From the NCBI GenBank assembly GCA_029572815.1, contig JAKPUQ010000209.1, positions 106,878 through 170,877 of the forward strand: 64,000 bases of DNA, given 5' to 3'. The translations under genes and the position numbers were made by a program. Below, in pieces: positions 16,384 to 25,258 of the stretch. Source of the stretch: Bacillota bacterium (GTDB lineage: Bacteria; Bacillota; Clostridia; Oscillospirales; Ruminococcaceae). Each line of letters begins with the position of its first letter. Position 1 is the first letter of the stretch. Below the pieces are notes generated by a model. It saw only the letters and a list, made by a program, of their open reading frames with translations, was not told the origin of the DNA and made no database searches.

Positions 16384-18789
16384 TTATTTTGCAACAATAT
16401 TAACAAGTTTATTTGGTACATATATCTGTTTCAGGATATTCTTACCGTCTGTTGCTTCCTTTACCTTCTCGTCTGCAAGTGCCAGAGCGATCACGGAGTC
16501 CTTATCGGCGTCAACTGCGATATTCAGCTTTGCCTTAAGCTTTCCGTTTACCTGTACAACTATCTCGATAGTGTCGTCCTTGCAGAGTGCCTCGTCATAG
16601 CTTACCCAGCCCTGCTCACTGAGAACTGTGCCGAATACGCTGTTGTAGATTTCCTCGGAGATGTGAGGTGCGAAGGGATAGAGCAGTGTGCAGAACGTGC
16701 CCAGCTCTGCCTTGTTTATGGAGCCTGCATTGTATATATCGTTGATGAGGGTCATGAGGGCTGCGATAGCTGTGTTGAACTTCATAGCCTCAATGTCCTC
16801 TGTTACCTTCTTGATGGTCTTGTGGAAGTTGGAGCGGAGTCCCTCTGTGTACTCTGTTCCCTCTGTGAGCATATCGGTAAGTGACCATACTCTGTCCACA
16901 AATCTCTTGCAGCCCTTGATGCTGGATTCGCTCCAGGGTGCTGCCTTCTCGTAGTCGCCCATGAAGAGTACATACAGTCTCAGTACATCTGCGCCGTACT
17001 CGGCTACTACGTCGTTGGGGTCGATGACATTGCCCCTTGACTTGGACATCTTCTCGCCGTCGGGTCCGAGGATAAGTCCCTGTGCTGTACGCTTTGCGTA
17101 GGGCTCTGCGGTGGGAACCAGTCCCAGATCGTAGAGGAACTTATGCCAGAAACGGCTGTATATCATATGTCTTGTAACGTGCTCCATGCCTCCGTTGTAC
17201 CAGTCAACGGGCATCCAGTACTTCAGTGTCTCCTGTGATGCGAACTCATTGTCGTTCTTGGGGTCGCAGTAGCGGAGGAAGTACCATGATGAACCTGCCC
17301 ACTGAGGCATTGTATCAGTCTCACGGCGTGCGTCCCTGCCGCACTTGGGGCACTTGCACTTTACGAAGCTGTCTATCTTTGCAAGAGGGCTCTCGCCGTC
17401 TGTACCGGGCTCGAAGTTCTCAACCTCGGGCAGTCTCAGAGGAAGCTCCTCATAGGGTACGGCTACCATTCCGCAGGTGTCGCAGTGTACTATCGGGATA
17501 GGCTCGCCCCAGTATCTCTGGCGGTTGAATGCCCAGTCCTTCATCTTGTACTGCACGCCCTTTTCGCCGCAGCCAAGCTTTTCAAGTATCTCAAGAGCCT
17601 TGTTTATAGCGTCCTTCTTGTTGGAAAGTCCGTTGAGCTCGCCTGAGTTTACAAGCTCGCCCTCGCCTGTGTAGGCTTCCTTGGTGATGTCGCCGCCCTT
17701 GATTACCTCGATGATGTCTATGCCGAACTTCTTTGCGAAGTCGTAGTCTCTTGTATCATGTGCGGGAACTGCCATGATAGCACCTGTGCCGTAGCCCATC
17801 ATTACATAGTCGGATATGTAGACCGGTATCTCCTTGCCTGTGATGGGGTTGATGGCTGTCAGTCCCTCTATCTTCACGCCTGTCTTGTCCTTGACAAGCT
17901 GTGTTCTCTCGAACTCGCTCTTCTTTGCACACTCTGCCTTGTAATCGTCCAGTGCGGCGATATTAGCTATGCTGTCGCGGTACTTCTGGATAATGGGGTG
18001 CTCGGGGGCGATTACCATGAAGGTAACACCGTAGAGTGTGTCGGGACGGGTGGTGTAGATGCGGAGCTTCTCGTCCTGCTCCTTTATCTTGAAATCAACG
18101 AATGCGCCTGTGGACTTGCCTATCCAGTTCTGCTGCTGGAGCTTTACGTTGGGCAGATAGTCTACGGTCTCAAGTCCCTCAAGGAGCTTGTCTGCGTACT
18201 CGGTGATGCGGAGGTACCATACCTCCTTGGTCTTCTGAATGATATCGCTGTGGCATACGTCGCACTTGCCGCCCTGTGAGTCCTCGTTGGAGAGAACTAC
18301 CTTACAGCTGGGGCAGTAGTTTACCGAGGTCTTGTCACGGAATACAAGGCCCTTCTCGAACATCTTCAGGAATATCCACTGTGTCCACTTGTAGTAGCTC
18401 TCCTCTGTTGTGTCAACTACTCTGGACCAGTCAAATGAAAATCCTACTGTACGGAGCTGATTTGTGAACTTCTCAATGTTTCTGTCGGTAACTATTCTGG
18501 GGTGGATGTTCTCCTTGATAGCGGTATTCTCCGTGGGGAGTCCGTAGGCGTCAAAGCCTATGGGGAAAAGTACGTTGTAGCCCTCAAGACGGCGCTTGCG
18601 GCTTACTACCTCAAGTCCCGAATATGCCTTGATGTGGCCCACGTGCATTCCGTGTCCCGAAGGATAGGGGAACTCTACCAGCGCATAGAACTTCTTCTTG
18701 CTGTGGTCATCTGACGCCTTGAAGGTGTCATGCTCGTCCCAGTATTTCTGCCATTTGGCTTCAACAGATGAGAAATCATATCTGCTCAT
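16384..18789 (-). CDS. leuS: Leucyl-tRNA synthetase
   Basis: Charges tRNA-Leu. 801 aa, normal bacterial length. The class I signature is PYPSGHGMHVGH (~residues 41-52, HIGH variant) and KMSKS is EKMSKSRGN. The CP1 editing domain is present (YGTGAIMAVPAHDTRD), as is a zinc-binding segment around CPSC ... CDVC. It follows a small membrane-protein gene by 20 bases at the end of a long leftward gene run. Confidence 0.98.
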   Translation of the reverse strand: MSRYDFSSVEAKWQKYWDEHDTFKASDDHSKKKFYALVEFPYPSGHGMHVGHIKAYSGLEVVSRKRRLEGYNVLFPIGFDAYGLPTENTAIKENIHPRIVTDRNIEKFTNQLRTVGFSFDWSRVVDTTEESYYKWTQWIFLKMFEKGLVFRDKTSVNYCPSCKVVLSNEDSQGGKCDVCHSDIIQKTKEVWYLRITEYADKLLEGLETVDYLPNVKLQQQNWIGKSTGAFVDFKIKEQDEKLRIYTTRPDTLYGVTFMVIAPEHPIIQKYRDSIANIAALDDYKAECAKKSEFERTQLVKDKTGVKIEGLTAINPITGKEIPVYISDYVMMGYGTGAIMAVPAHDTRDYDFAKKFGIDIIEVIKGGDITKEAYTGEGELVNSGELNGLSNKKDAINKALEILEKLGCGEKGVQYKMKDWAFNRQRYWGEPIPIVHCDTCGMVAVPYEELPLRLPEVENFEPGTDGESPLAKIDSFVKCKCPKCGRDARRETDTMPQWAGSSWYFLRYCDPKNDNEFASQETLKYWMPVDWYNGGMEHVTRHMIYSRFWHKFLYDLGLVPTAEPYAKRTAQGLILGPDGEKMSKSRGNVIDPNDVVAEYGADVLRLYVLFMGDYEKAAPWSESSIKGCKRFVDRVWSLTDMLTEGTEYTEGLRSNFHKTIKKVTEDIEAMKFNTAIAALMTLINDIYNAGSINKAELGTFCTLLYPFAPHISEEIYNSVFGTVLSEQGWVSYDEALCKDDTIEIVVQVNGKLKAKLNIAVDADKDSVIALALADEKVKEATDGKNILKQIYVPNKLVNIVAK

Positions 18790-18809
18790 TGTAATATCAT
18801 TCCTTTATT

Positions 18810-19160
18810 TTAATTATTATTGTTCCATGGTCTTGAGTAATGCTCCGCAACATCTTTGTGAAAGCATAAAAGTGCGGCACAGCATACGTCGGCGGCTCCC
18901 TCAAGGAGGTATATCCAGTTGGAGCCGATATTGGCTATGTTCTGCGGGAAGTATATTATAGCTATGAAGGCAAGAAGCCCTGCCAGAGCATAGTTCACAT
19001 ACCTGAACCACAGGAAAAAGGCTGCTGCCTCAAGTATGGCTATGACAAGGGTGGTAACGGAAAGATGTCCGCTGAGTGCCATGTTCAGCAGGCACTTCGC
19101 CACTACATACACCGCCATAACTACGATCAGCGTACCGCCTGTTTTGTTTTTGAACGTCAA
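18810..19160 (-). CDS. Small polytopic membrane protein
   Basis: A 116-aa protein with about four hydrophobic helices (roughly residues 10-28, 34-52, 56-72 and 80-98) and a short polar tail. No family recognised. Its start overlaps the rsfS stop by four bases, so it is translationally coupled to rsfS, and leuS follows 20 bases later. Confidence 0.65.
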   Translation of the reverse strand: MTFKNKTGGTLIVVMAVYVVAKCLLNMALSGHLSVTTLVIAILEAAAFFLWFRYVNYALAGLLAFIAIIYFPQNIANIGSNWIYLLEGAADVCCAALLCFHKDVAEHYSRPWNNNN

Positions 19161-19525
19161 CCTTCATTCTCCTTTACAAGAAGGCTGCTGATGTCTACCT
19201 GCTCGCCGTCTGCCCAGAGTCCCTCAAGCTTGTAGAAGTTTCTGGTGTCCTTGTAGAATACATGGACGATTATATCGGCGTAGTCAAGGATTATCCAGGT
19301 GTTGCCCGTGTCTGCCTCGCGGCGCTGGGGCTCGATGCCCTTCTGTGAAAGTACGAACTCCACCTCGTCGGCAAGTGTTCTTGCATGGGTGTTGCTGGTA
19401 CCGTTTACTATTACGAAGTAGTCCGCAAGGATAGTCAGGTCGGAGATCTTTATCGCCTGTATGTCCTCGCCTCTCTTGCTGTCAAGTGTCTTTACTATAA
19501 GCTCGAGCTTTTCCTGCTCTGTCAT
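19157..19525 (-). CDS. rsfS: Ribosomal silencing factor RsfS
   Basis: Binds L14 and blocks 50S-30S joining under nutrient limitation. Starting at MTEQEKLELI (19525) gives 122 aa; the longer frame adds a basic, non-homologous leader overlapping the LCP gene end. Family motifs: DIQAIKISDLTILADYFVI, NTHARTLADEV and WIILDYADIIVHVF. In many Firmicutes it sits with nadD-yqeK and LCP genes, exactly as here. Confidence 0.95.
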   Translation of the reverse strand: MTEQEKLELIVKTLDSKRGEDIQAIKISDLTILADYFVIVNGTSNTHARTLADEVEFVLSQKGIEPQRREADTGNTWIILDYADIIVHVFYKDTRNFYKLEGLWADGEQVDISSLLVKENEG

Positions 19526-19544
19526 CTGCTTCACCTTTCTTTCA

Positions 19545-21032
19545 TTAGTTGTAATCCGAAGCTCTCGGCGGTTCCGTCGCCTTCTCAAGTTCCTTGAAGG
19601 TTATTCCTGTGTCGTCATAGAGCTCGTACTGATATTCGTATTCGCTTACAAATTCCATTATATTGCTCTCGGAAAGGAGCATGGGGCGCTGGTAGGGACG
19701 GAAATACTCGTTGAGCATATCCACTGTTGCCCTCTTGTGGATAGAGTAGATACTGTACTGTACGCCGTCAGAGCCGATGTAGGCTGCGTCCTCGCCAGGC
19801 ACCATGTTGACTGATACGTTCTCCATGGTGAGGGTGGAGCCGAAGTCCGCAAGCTTGCTCAGATCGTCAACGCTCATGTTAGTAGCTATCCACTTCTTCT
19901 TGTATATGGTGTTGAGGTAGCTGTAAAGCTTAAGCCTTCCCTCGTCCTTTACTATGCTGAGTATCTTCTGCATGGCTGCTGCCATGAAGCGGCGCTGGTT
20001 CTGTACTCGTCCGATGTCGCCCTGGAGCCAGTCGTGACGGAAACGCACGAACCACTCCGCCTGCTCGCCTGTAAGGATCACGTTCTCGCCTGCGGGGATG
20101 ATCTTGTCCGCCTCATATACGATCTCGTTGTCGATGTTCATGGGTATTCCGCCCACAAGATCAACGATGTCAACGATGTCGAAGCAGGTGGTGGTGATAT
20201 AGGCGTCTATGGGGATGCCGAAGTTTTCCTGTACACAGTTTACCACACGCTGTATCTTGCTGGAATCCTGATCCCAGGCATAGTAGTAAACGCTGTTTAT
20301 CTTCGTGGTGGGATTGCTGGTATAGTTGGGCACTGCACTGTCTCGGGGGATCTGAAGGATATGGAGCTTTGCTGCTGCGATGTCAAACTGGCATATCCAG
20401 ATAACATCGGTGAGCTCCTGATCCTCGTCAAAGCCGAGGAAGAGCACGGTGTACTGTCCCTCGATGAGCTGGGGAAGGTCAAGTCCGTCGGTGAAATCAT
20501 CGTTTACGATGTCTGTATCCACGCTGAGGTCTATCTGCGGCTTCGCAAGCTCACCCTCAAGGTCAACTGTGGGCTGCCAGCGCTTGAAATAGTTGATTAT
20601 GGACACTCTCTCGTCGGGCTGTCCTGCCTTCTTGTACCAGAGTATGGGCATATTCAGGAAAAGAGTGATTATGGACACTATGCTCACCAGTATGGCGGCA
20701 AGCTTTATAAGGGCGTCCTTCTTACTCTTTTTCTTTTTGCCTTTCGGCTTTTCCTCGTCCTCATAATCTTCATAGTCCGCAGACTCGATGAAGTCTTCCC
20801 TCCTGCCCTTTTCGTGAGCTCCGTGATATACCTGACGGGGAGCGCTCTCCTGAGGTCTCTCCTCGCCTTCTATGGCTATATCTATCTGGGGTGCCTCATG
20901 GAGTCCGTGGTATTCGGGCTCGGCAGGCCTGTGGCTGTTATCTATACGTTTAAGCTTCCTCAGCGGTTTCATAGGCTTCGGAGCGTTGTCTGCATTTGTT
21001 TTTAACTCCTCGTTAAGTTCTTCTCGGTTCAT
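19545..21032 (-). CDS. LytR-CpsA-Psr family cell-wall ligase
   Basis: A 495-aa LCP protein. A long charged cytoplasmic N-terminus (~1-105) ends in a Lys-rich stretch, followed by one transmembrane helix (~108-128), then the extracellular LCP domain with YTVLFLGFDE, IPRDSAV, the conserved GGIPM and RFRHDWLQGDIGRVQNQRRF. LCP enzymes transfer undecaprenyl-linked glycopolymers to peptidoglycan. The N-terminal tail is longer than usual. It lies between nadD-yqeK and rsfS, a common clostridial order. Confidence 0.92.
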   Translation of the reverse strand: MNREELNEELKTNADNAPKPMKPLRKLKRIDNSHRPAEPEYHGLHEAPQIDIAIEGEERPQESAPRQVYHGAHEKGRREDFIESADYEDYEDEEKPKGKKKKSKKDALIKLAAILVSIVSIITLFLNMPILWYKKAGQPDERVSIINYFKRWQPTVDLEGELAKPQIDLSVDTDIVNDDFTDGLDLPQLIEGQYTVLFLGFDEDQELTDVIWICQFDIAAAKLHILQIPRDSAVPNYTSNPTTKINSVYYYAWDQDSSKIQRVVNCVQENFGIPIDAYITTTCFDIVDIVDLVGGIPMNIDNEIVYEADKIIPAGENVILTGEQAEWFVRFRHDWLQGDIGRVQNQRRFMAAAMQKILSIVKDEGRLKLYSYLNTIYKKKWIATNMSVDDLSKLADFGSTLTMENVSVNMVPGEDAAYIGSDGVQYSIYSIHKRATVDMLNEYFRPYQRPMLLSESNIMEFVSEYEYQYELYDDTGITFKELEKATEPPRASDYN

Positions 21033-21068
21033 TAGAGTCCTCTTTTCAAATTTCCATCATTTTTTATC

Positions 21069-22250
21069 TTATCTGGAAAGCCGTGTATAAAAATTATACC
21101 CCTCGGCGGTGCAAATCGGTATTACTCCGCCTTTTTTTATCACGGACTTCATGGAAAATGCAAATGCCTCACGCATTGCAGCGTTGAGATCTGCATAGGC
21201 AAGCTTTCGCATTTTGTCTACGTCTTTGTAATCTCTCTCTGCGGAAATGAGATCGCCCATATAGACTATCTCTTCAAGTCGGGACATTCCTGCCCTGCCC
21301 ACTGTATGAAATCTAATCGAGTTGAGGATATCTATATCCTCTACTCCGAACTCTTTTTTGATGAAATATGCGCCTGCGATACCGTGCCAGAGCGAGCGGG
21401 TGTCCAGCTCCTCGCGGCAGACGGTGTATCCGCTTTCGAGTACCAGAGCCTTCTGCTCATCATCGGGCATCTCCTTGCAGATATCGTGGAGAAGTCCCGC
21501 AAAATATGCCTTATCAGGGTCTTCGCCGTATTTTTCCGCAAGCTTTCTGCACTCTGCTGCCACATTCAGTGAATGGGTGTAGCGCTTCGCCGAAAGATGC
21601 GCTTTCAGGTATTTCTTTTTATCGTCAGGGTTATACCGCAAACTGCCTTCACCTCTTACTGAATATAATCCCTTCAATCTTATATATTGTACTACATTTT
21701 CGTCAAGATAGCAAGTGAAATCCTTATTTTTTGCAATTTTTTTTCTTACCTCAGTGCTTGAAATGACCGTGGGTGAAGCCTCGGATACCAGTATCCTGCC
21801 GAATTTTCCGAGCTCTTCCGCTTTTTTCTTCAGAGCGGGCAGGTCTCCCTTTTCACGGGAAACTACACACAGGGTAACATCGGAGAGTATGTCCTCATAG
21901 CGGAACCATGTGTCAAAGCTCATGAGCATATCGCTTCCCACAAGGAGGAAAAGCTCGTCATCGGGATAGGTCTCGCGGAAATGCTCCACCGTGTATATAG
22001 TATAGCTCACACGGTCGCTTTTTATTTCGTAGTCGCTGACGAAAAGATGATCGTTGCCCTCACAGGCAAGTCTCAGCATCTCAAGTCTGTCCTCATCGGG
22101 AGCGTACTCAGCACTGGAGCGGTGGGGAGATATCTTTGAAGGCAGGAGAAACAGCCTGTCAAGACCGAATTCCCTCACAGCGGTCTCCGCAAGATGAATG
22201 TGTCCATTGTGTACGGGGTTGAAGCTGCCGCCGTATATGCCTGTCTTCAT
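21069..22250 (-). CDS. nadD: NadD-YqeK fusion: NaMN adenylyltransferase + HD phosphohydrolase
   Basis: A 393-aa fusion. Residues ~1-195 are nicotinate-mononucleotide adenylyltransferase: GGSFNPVHNGHIHLA with the (H/T)xGH nucleotide motif and SPTVISSTEVRKKI. Residues ~208-393 are YqeK, an HD-domain hydrolase of diadenosine tetraphosphate: HSLNVA, FAGLLHDICKE, WHGIAGAYF and RFHTVG supply the metal-binding His/Asp. The two are usually adjacent separate genes; here one frame covers both with a ~12-residue linker. It couples NAD synthesis with Ap4A clearance. Confidence 0.94.
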   Translation of the reverse strand: MKTGIYGGSFNPVHNGHIHLAETAVREFGLDRLFLLPSKISPHRSSAEYAPDEDRLEMLRLACEGNDHLFVSDYEIKSDRVSYTIYTVEHFRETYPDDELFLLVGSDMLMSFDTWFRYEDILSDVTLCVVSREKGDLPALKKKAEELGKFGRILVSEASPTVISSTEVRKKIAKNKDFTCYLDENVVQYIRLKGLYSVRGEGSLRYNPDDKKKYLKAHLSAKRYTHSLNVAAECRKLAEKYGEDPDKAYFAGLLHDICKEMPDDEQKALVLESGYTVCREELDTRSLWHGIAGAYFIKKEFGVEDIDILNSIRFHTVGRAGMSRLEEIVYMGDLISAERDYKDVDKMRKLAYADLNAAMREAFAFSMKSVIKKGGVIPICTAEGYNFYTRLSR

Positions 22251-22263
22251 TATGCACCTCCTG

Positions 22264-22959
22264 TTATTTCCACGGGCGTTTGCTCTCTGTCCAGCCCTTT
22301 GCCTTCCAGTAGTCCATGTCTGCCTTGTTCCAGCCGTTGCGCTGCATAAGGCTCATTATCTTGAAAAATCCTCTTGTTTTAAGCGATACGGGTACATTTC
22401 CCTGCCGCTTGAGTATCTTTTTGGCGATACTGTCTGCCTTTTTGCTGATGCTTTCCTTAACCTTTGGCTTTACGCTGTCCCAGTCCGTTGCCGCAACAGG
22501 TCTGCCCAACTTGTATGTCTTGGGTATGCCCCAGAAGAAACAGCTGTCTGCCATATCCTTCATGGCGGACTTCACCCCTGCTCCCGCAGCTGTGGATACT
22601 ACCACCGCCTGCTTGCGGAACATCTTCTCCTCGGGACGGTGTGCCATCCAGCGCCAGCCGTAATGGTCCAGCAGCGCCTTCATCTGTCCTGTGCAGTGAT
22701 AAACGTACACCGGTGATGTGAGTATCAGCACATCGGCGGCATCTATAAGCTCCGTTACGGGTCTCAGCTTGCTGTAGTGGGGACAGGCATCCTCGCCCCT
22801 GGTGAAGCAATTGGTGCAGCCGCAGCAGAACTCGTCAAAGTCCCGCGGCAGAAACACCTCGTCTATGTCCCCGGGCTTTGCCAGCTTTTCGGCTGTCATG
22901 CGTCCGATACTGTAGCTGGAACCCTTATGAGCAGTGCCGCTTATTATCAGTACCTTCAT
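22264..22959 (-). CDS. NAD(P)H-dependent flavodoxin-like oxidoreductase
   Basis: A 231-aa protein of the NADPH-dependent FMN reductase/iron-sulfur flavoprotein type. It opens with ISGTAHKGSSYS, the phosphate-binding loop for FMN, and has a Cys cluster CCGCTNC ... C at ~45-59 that may bind an iron-sulfur cluster, then SPVYVYHCTGQMKALLDH. The substrate is unknown. Its ATG overlaps the yhbY stop by one base (TAATG). Confidence 0.85.
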   Translation of the reverse strand: MKVLIISGTAHKGSSYSIGRMTAEKLAKPGDIDEVFLPRDFDEFCCGCTNCFTRGEDACPHYSKLRPVTELIDAADVLILTSPVYVYHCTGQMKALLDHYGWRWMAHRPEEKMFRKQAVVVSTAAGAGVKSAMKDMADSCFFWGIPKTYKLGRPVAATDWDSVKPKVKESISKKADSIAKKILKRQGNVPVSLKTRGFFKIMSLMQRNGWNKADMDYWKAKGWTESKRPWK

Positions 22960-23270
22960 TACTTAGCCTTGGGAATGTTCTCGATAACGGGATCCTTTTC
23001 GTTGCGCTTGAAAAGCACGAATTTATTGCCGATGACCTGTACTACATCTGCGCCTGTCTGCTCGGCGATGGCGTCAGCGGCTTCCCTTGCTGTCCAGCCT
23101 GAGTTGTCAAGAACTCTCAGCTTTATTAGCTCACGCTTTTTCAGTGCGGCGGATATGTCATTACACATCGCCTCGGTAACGCCGCCCTTGCCTATCTGGT
23201 ATATGGTCTCGTATGTGGAAGCGATACCGCGCAGGTACGCTCTCTGCTTGCTTGTAAGCATATTATTCAC
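22959..23270 (-). CDS. yhbY: YhbY-family RNA-binding (CRM domain) protein
   Basis: A ~103-aa CRM-domain protein associated with pre-50S ribosomes. Motifs: LTSKQRAYLRG at the start, the IGKGGVTEAM loop, and ELIKLRVLDN. The GTG at 23270 has the best spacing to an AAGGA site; the ATG at 23261 (MLTSKQ) is also possible. It overlaps the rdgB stop. Confidence 0.92.
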   Translation of the reverse strand: MNNMLTSKQRAYLRGIASTYETIYQIGKGGVTEAMCNDISAALKKRELIKLRVLDNSGWTAREAADAIAEQTGADVVQVIGNKFVLFKRNEKDPVIENIPKAK

Positions 23271-23844
23271 CAAATCTTTCCTTCAGGTACTTGTACAGCC
23301 CTCTCAGAGCCGCACCTCTGTGACTTATTGCGTTCTTTTCCTCTGCGGTCAGCTCCGCCATGCTTTTCTCACCTACCATGAACACAGGGTCGTAGCCGAA
23401 GCCGTTGGTGCCGCGCATTTCATAGCCGATTCGTCCTATACAGCCGCCGCCTACCACCTTGACCTCATCATCGTCAATATATGCTATACTGCAATTGAAT
23501 GACGCTGTCCTCTTATCCTCGGGGACGTCTTTCATTTCATCAAGGAGCTTTGCACAGTGCTGTCCCTCGGGAGCGTACCTGGCGGAGTATACTCCCGGAC
23601 GTCCGTCCAGTGCGTCTACGCAGAGTCCGCTGTCATCGGCAATGGTGGGAAGGTTTACCGCTTCATAGACCGCTCTTGCCTTGATAAGGGCATTTTCCGC
23701 AAATGTGGCGCCGTTTTCCTCGGGGTCGCAGTTTGCTCCTGCCTCGTGCTGTGACAGCACCTCTATGCCCAGAGGTGAGAGTATCTCCCTCGCCTCGCGG
23801 AGCTTGTTTGCGTTGTTGGTAGCCATTACCAGCTGCTTAATCAT
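23263..23844 (-). CDS. rdgB: Non-canonical purine NTP pyrophosphatase (RdgB/HAM1)
   Basis: Hydrolyses dITP, ITP and XTP to keep them out of nucleic acids. 193 aa from [11 protein letters not shown] at 23844; the longer frame upstream is an antisense-like reading of the acidic ftsY tail and is rejected. Motifs: ATNNANKLREA, ADDSGLCVDALDGRPGVYSARY and SHRGAALRGL. The start overlaps the ftsY stop (ATGATTAA), so expression is coupled. Confidence 0.95.
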   Translation of the reverse strand: MIKQLVMATNNANKLREAREILSPLGIEVLSQHEAGANCDPEENGATFAENALIKARAVYEAVNLPTIADDSGLCVDALDGRPGVYSARYAPEGQHCAKLLDEMKDVPEDKRTASFNCSIAYIDDDEVKVVGGGCIGRIGYEMRGTNGFGYDPVFMVGEKSMAELTAEEKNAISHRGAALRGLYKYLKERFGE

Positions 23845-25195
23845 CGTCCTTACCTCCGAAAAGTCTGCTGAAGAAGCCGCGCTTTTTCTTCTTCTCGGGC
23901 TCGGGTGCGGGAGCTTCTTCTTCCTCCTCGTCTTCCTCTTCCTCGTCGTCTTCTTCCTCTTCTTCGTCTGCGTCCTCGTCATCGGTCAGGTCGTCTTCAT
24001 CATCAGACTCGTCATCATCGTCAGACTCCTCGTCCTCATCGTCTTCATCGTCAGCGTCATAGGACTCGTCCTCTGCCTCGTCTTCGTCGTCGGCTTCTTC
24101 TTCGTAGTCCTCATCCTCGTCCTCGTCATCGGACTCCTCATAGGCAACAAAGGCGCCGTACTCATTGTAGTAGCCCTGAACGCCGTCCACCTCCACGATG
24201 TCGGTGTCCTCCTCGTACTCAGCGTACTCCTCGTTATCGTAGTCCTCGGTCTCCTCGTCCTCATCCTCAAGAGCTTCAAGCTGCTCGGGTGAAGCAAAGA
24301 GGGCGTCAACGAACATATTGCTGTCAAAGGGCTGGAGGTCGTCTATCTTCTCGCCTACGCCTATGAGCTTTACGGGTATGCCAAGCTCATTCTTTATGGA
24401 GATAACGATACCGCCCTTGGCTGTACCGTCAAGCTTTGTGAGAACTATTCCCGTGATGGGAGCGGTCTCGCTGAACAGCTTCGCCTGGTTTACGGCGTTC
24501 TGTCCTGTGGTAGCATCAAGCACGAGAAGTATCTCCCTTGAGCACTCCCCTGCCTTGTTGTCGATGATACGGTTTATCTTCTTGAGCTCCTCCATAAGGT
24601 TCTTCTTATTGTGAAGACGTCCTGCCGTATCTATTACAACTACGTCGCACTCTCTTGCCTTTGCAGCTTCAAGGGCATCGTATACTACTGCGCCAGGGTC
24701 GGAGCCTTCGGCGTGCTTTACAATGTCAACGCCTGCGCGCTGTGTCCACACCTCAAGCTGGTCGATAGCTGCCGCACGGAAGGTGTCCGCTGCCGCTACT
24801 AGGACCTTCTTGCCCTCCTGTTTGAACTGGTGGCAGAGCTTGCCTATGGTTGTGGTCTTGCCTGCGCCGTTTACGCCGATGACCATTATTACTGCGGGGG
24901 ATACGGAAAGATTCAGACCTGTATCGTCGCCCATTATCTCCGCGATAACTTCGTGGATAAGTCCCATTATCTCCTTGGGGTCGGTGATGCCGCGCTCCTT
25001 TATTTTCTTGCGGAGCCTGTCGCATATCTCCTCGGAGGTCTCAACTCCGATATCGCTCATTATCATCTGCTCCTCGAGCTGGTCGAAGAGCTCCTCGTCG
25101 ATAACGGTAAAAGAGTTGAGCACTCTCTGGATACCGCCGAAAAGGAAATCCTTGGTCTTTCTAAGACCGCTGGCAATTTTAGAAAAAAGTCCCAT
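23837..25195 (-). CDS. ftsY: SRP receptor FtsY with unusual acidic C-terminal tail
   Basis: Signal-recognition-particle receptor GTPase, 452 aa from [11 protein letters not shown] (25195). The NG domain spans ~1-310: [14 protein letters not shown] (P-loop), [30 protein letters not shown] and the closing [12 protein letters not shown]. Unusually, some 140 residues follow the GTPase: an almost purely Asp/Glu stretch (~315-430), then a basic patch [14 protein letters not shown] that could form an amphipathic membrane-binding helix. In other bacteria acidic or membrane-targeting segments are N-terminal to NG. It follows smc, the standard smc-ftsY pair. Confidence 0.96.
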   Translation of the reverse strand: MGLFSKIASGLRKTKDFLFGGIQRVLNSFTVIDEELFDQLEEQMIMSDIGVETSEEICDRLRKKIKERGITDPKEIMGLIHEVIAEIMGDDTGLNLSVSPAVIMVIGVNGAGKTTTIGKLCHQFKQEGKKVLVAAADTFRAAAIDQLEVWTQRAGVDIVKHAEGSDPGAVVYDALEAAKARECDVVVIDTAGRLHNKKNLMEELKKINRIIDNKAGECSREILLVLDATTGQNAVNQAKLFSETAPITGIVLTKLDGTAKGGIVISIKNELGIPVKLIGVGEKIDDLQPFDSNMFVDALFASPEQLEALEDEDEETEDYDNEEYAEYEEDTDIVEVDGVQGYYNEYGAFVAYEESDDEDEDEDYEEEADDEDEAEDESYDADDEDDEDEESDDDDESDDEDDLTDDEDADEEEEEDDEEEEDEEEEEAPAPEPEKKKKRGFFSRLFGGKDDD

Positions 25196-25258
25196 TATAT
25201 CCTCCAAACATGGTCTATTAATCATATCGCAGCGATATGGTCATCTGTGACAAAAAAA

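Noticed and set aside
20034..21005. Plus-strand frame of 323 codons opposite the LCP gene
   Set aside because: Shadow of a clear minus-strand gene; composition is not protein-like.
23846..23982. Extended N-terminus of rdgB rich in Lys and Arg
   Set aside because: It is the second reading frame of the acidic ftsY tail; family alignment starts at [11 protein letters not shown].
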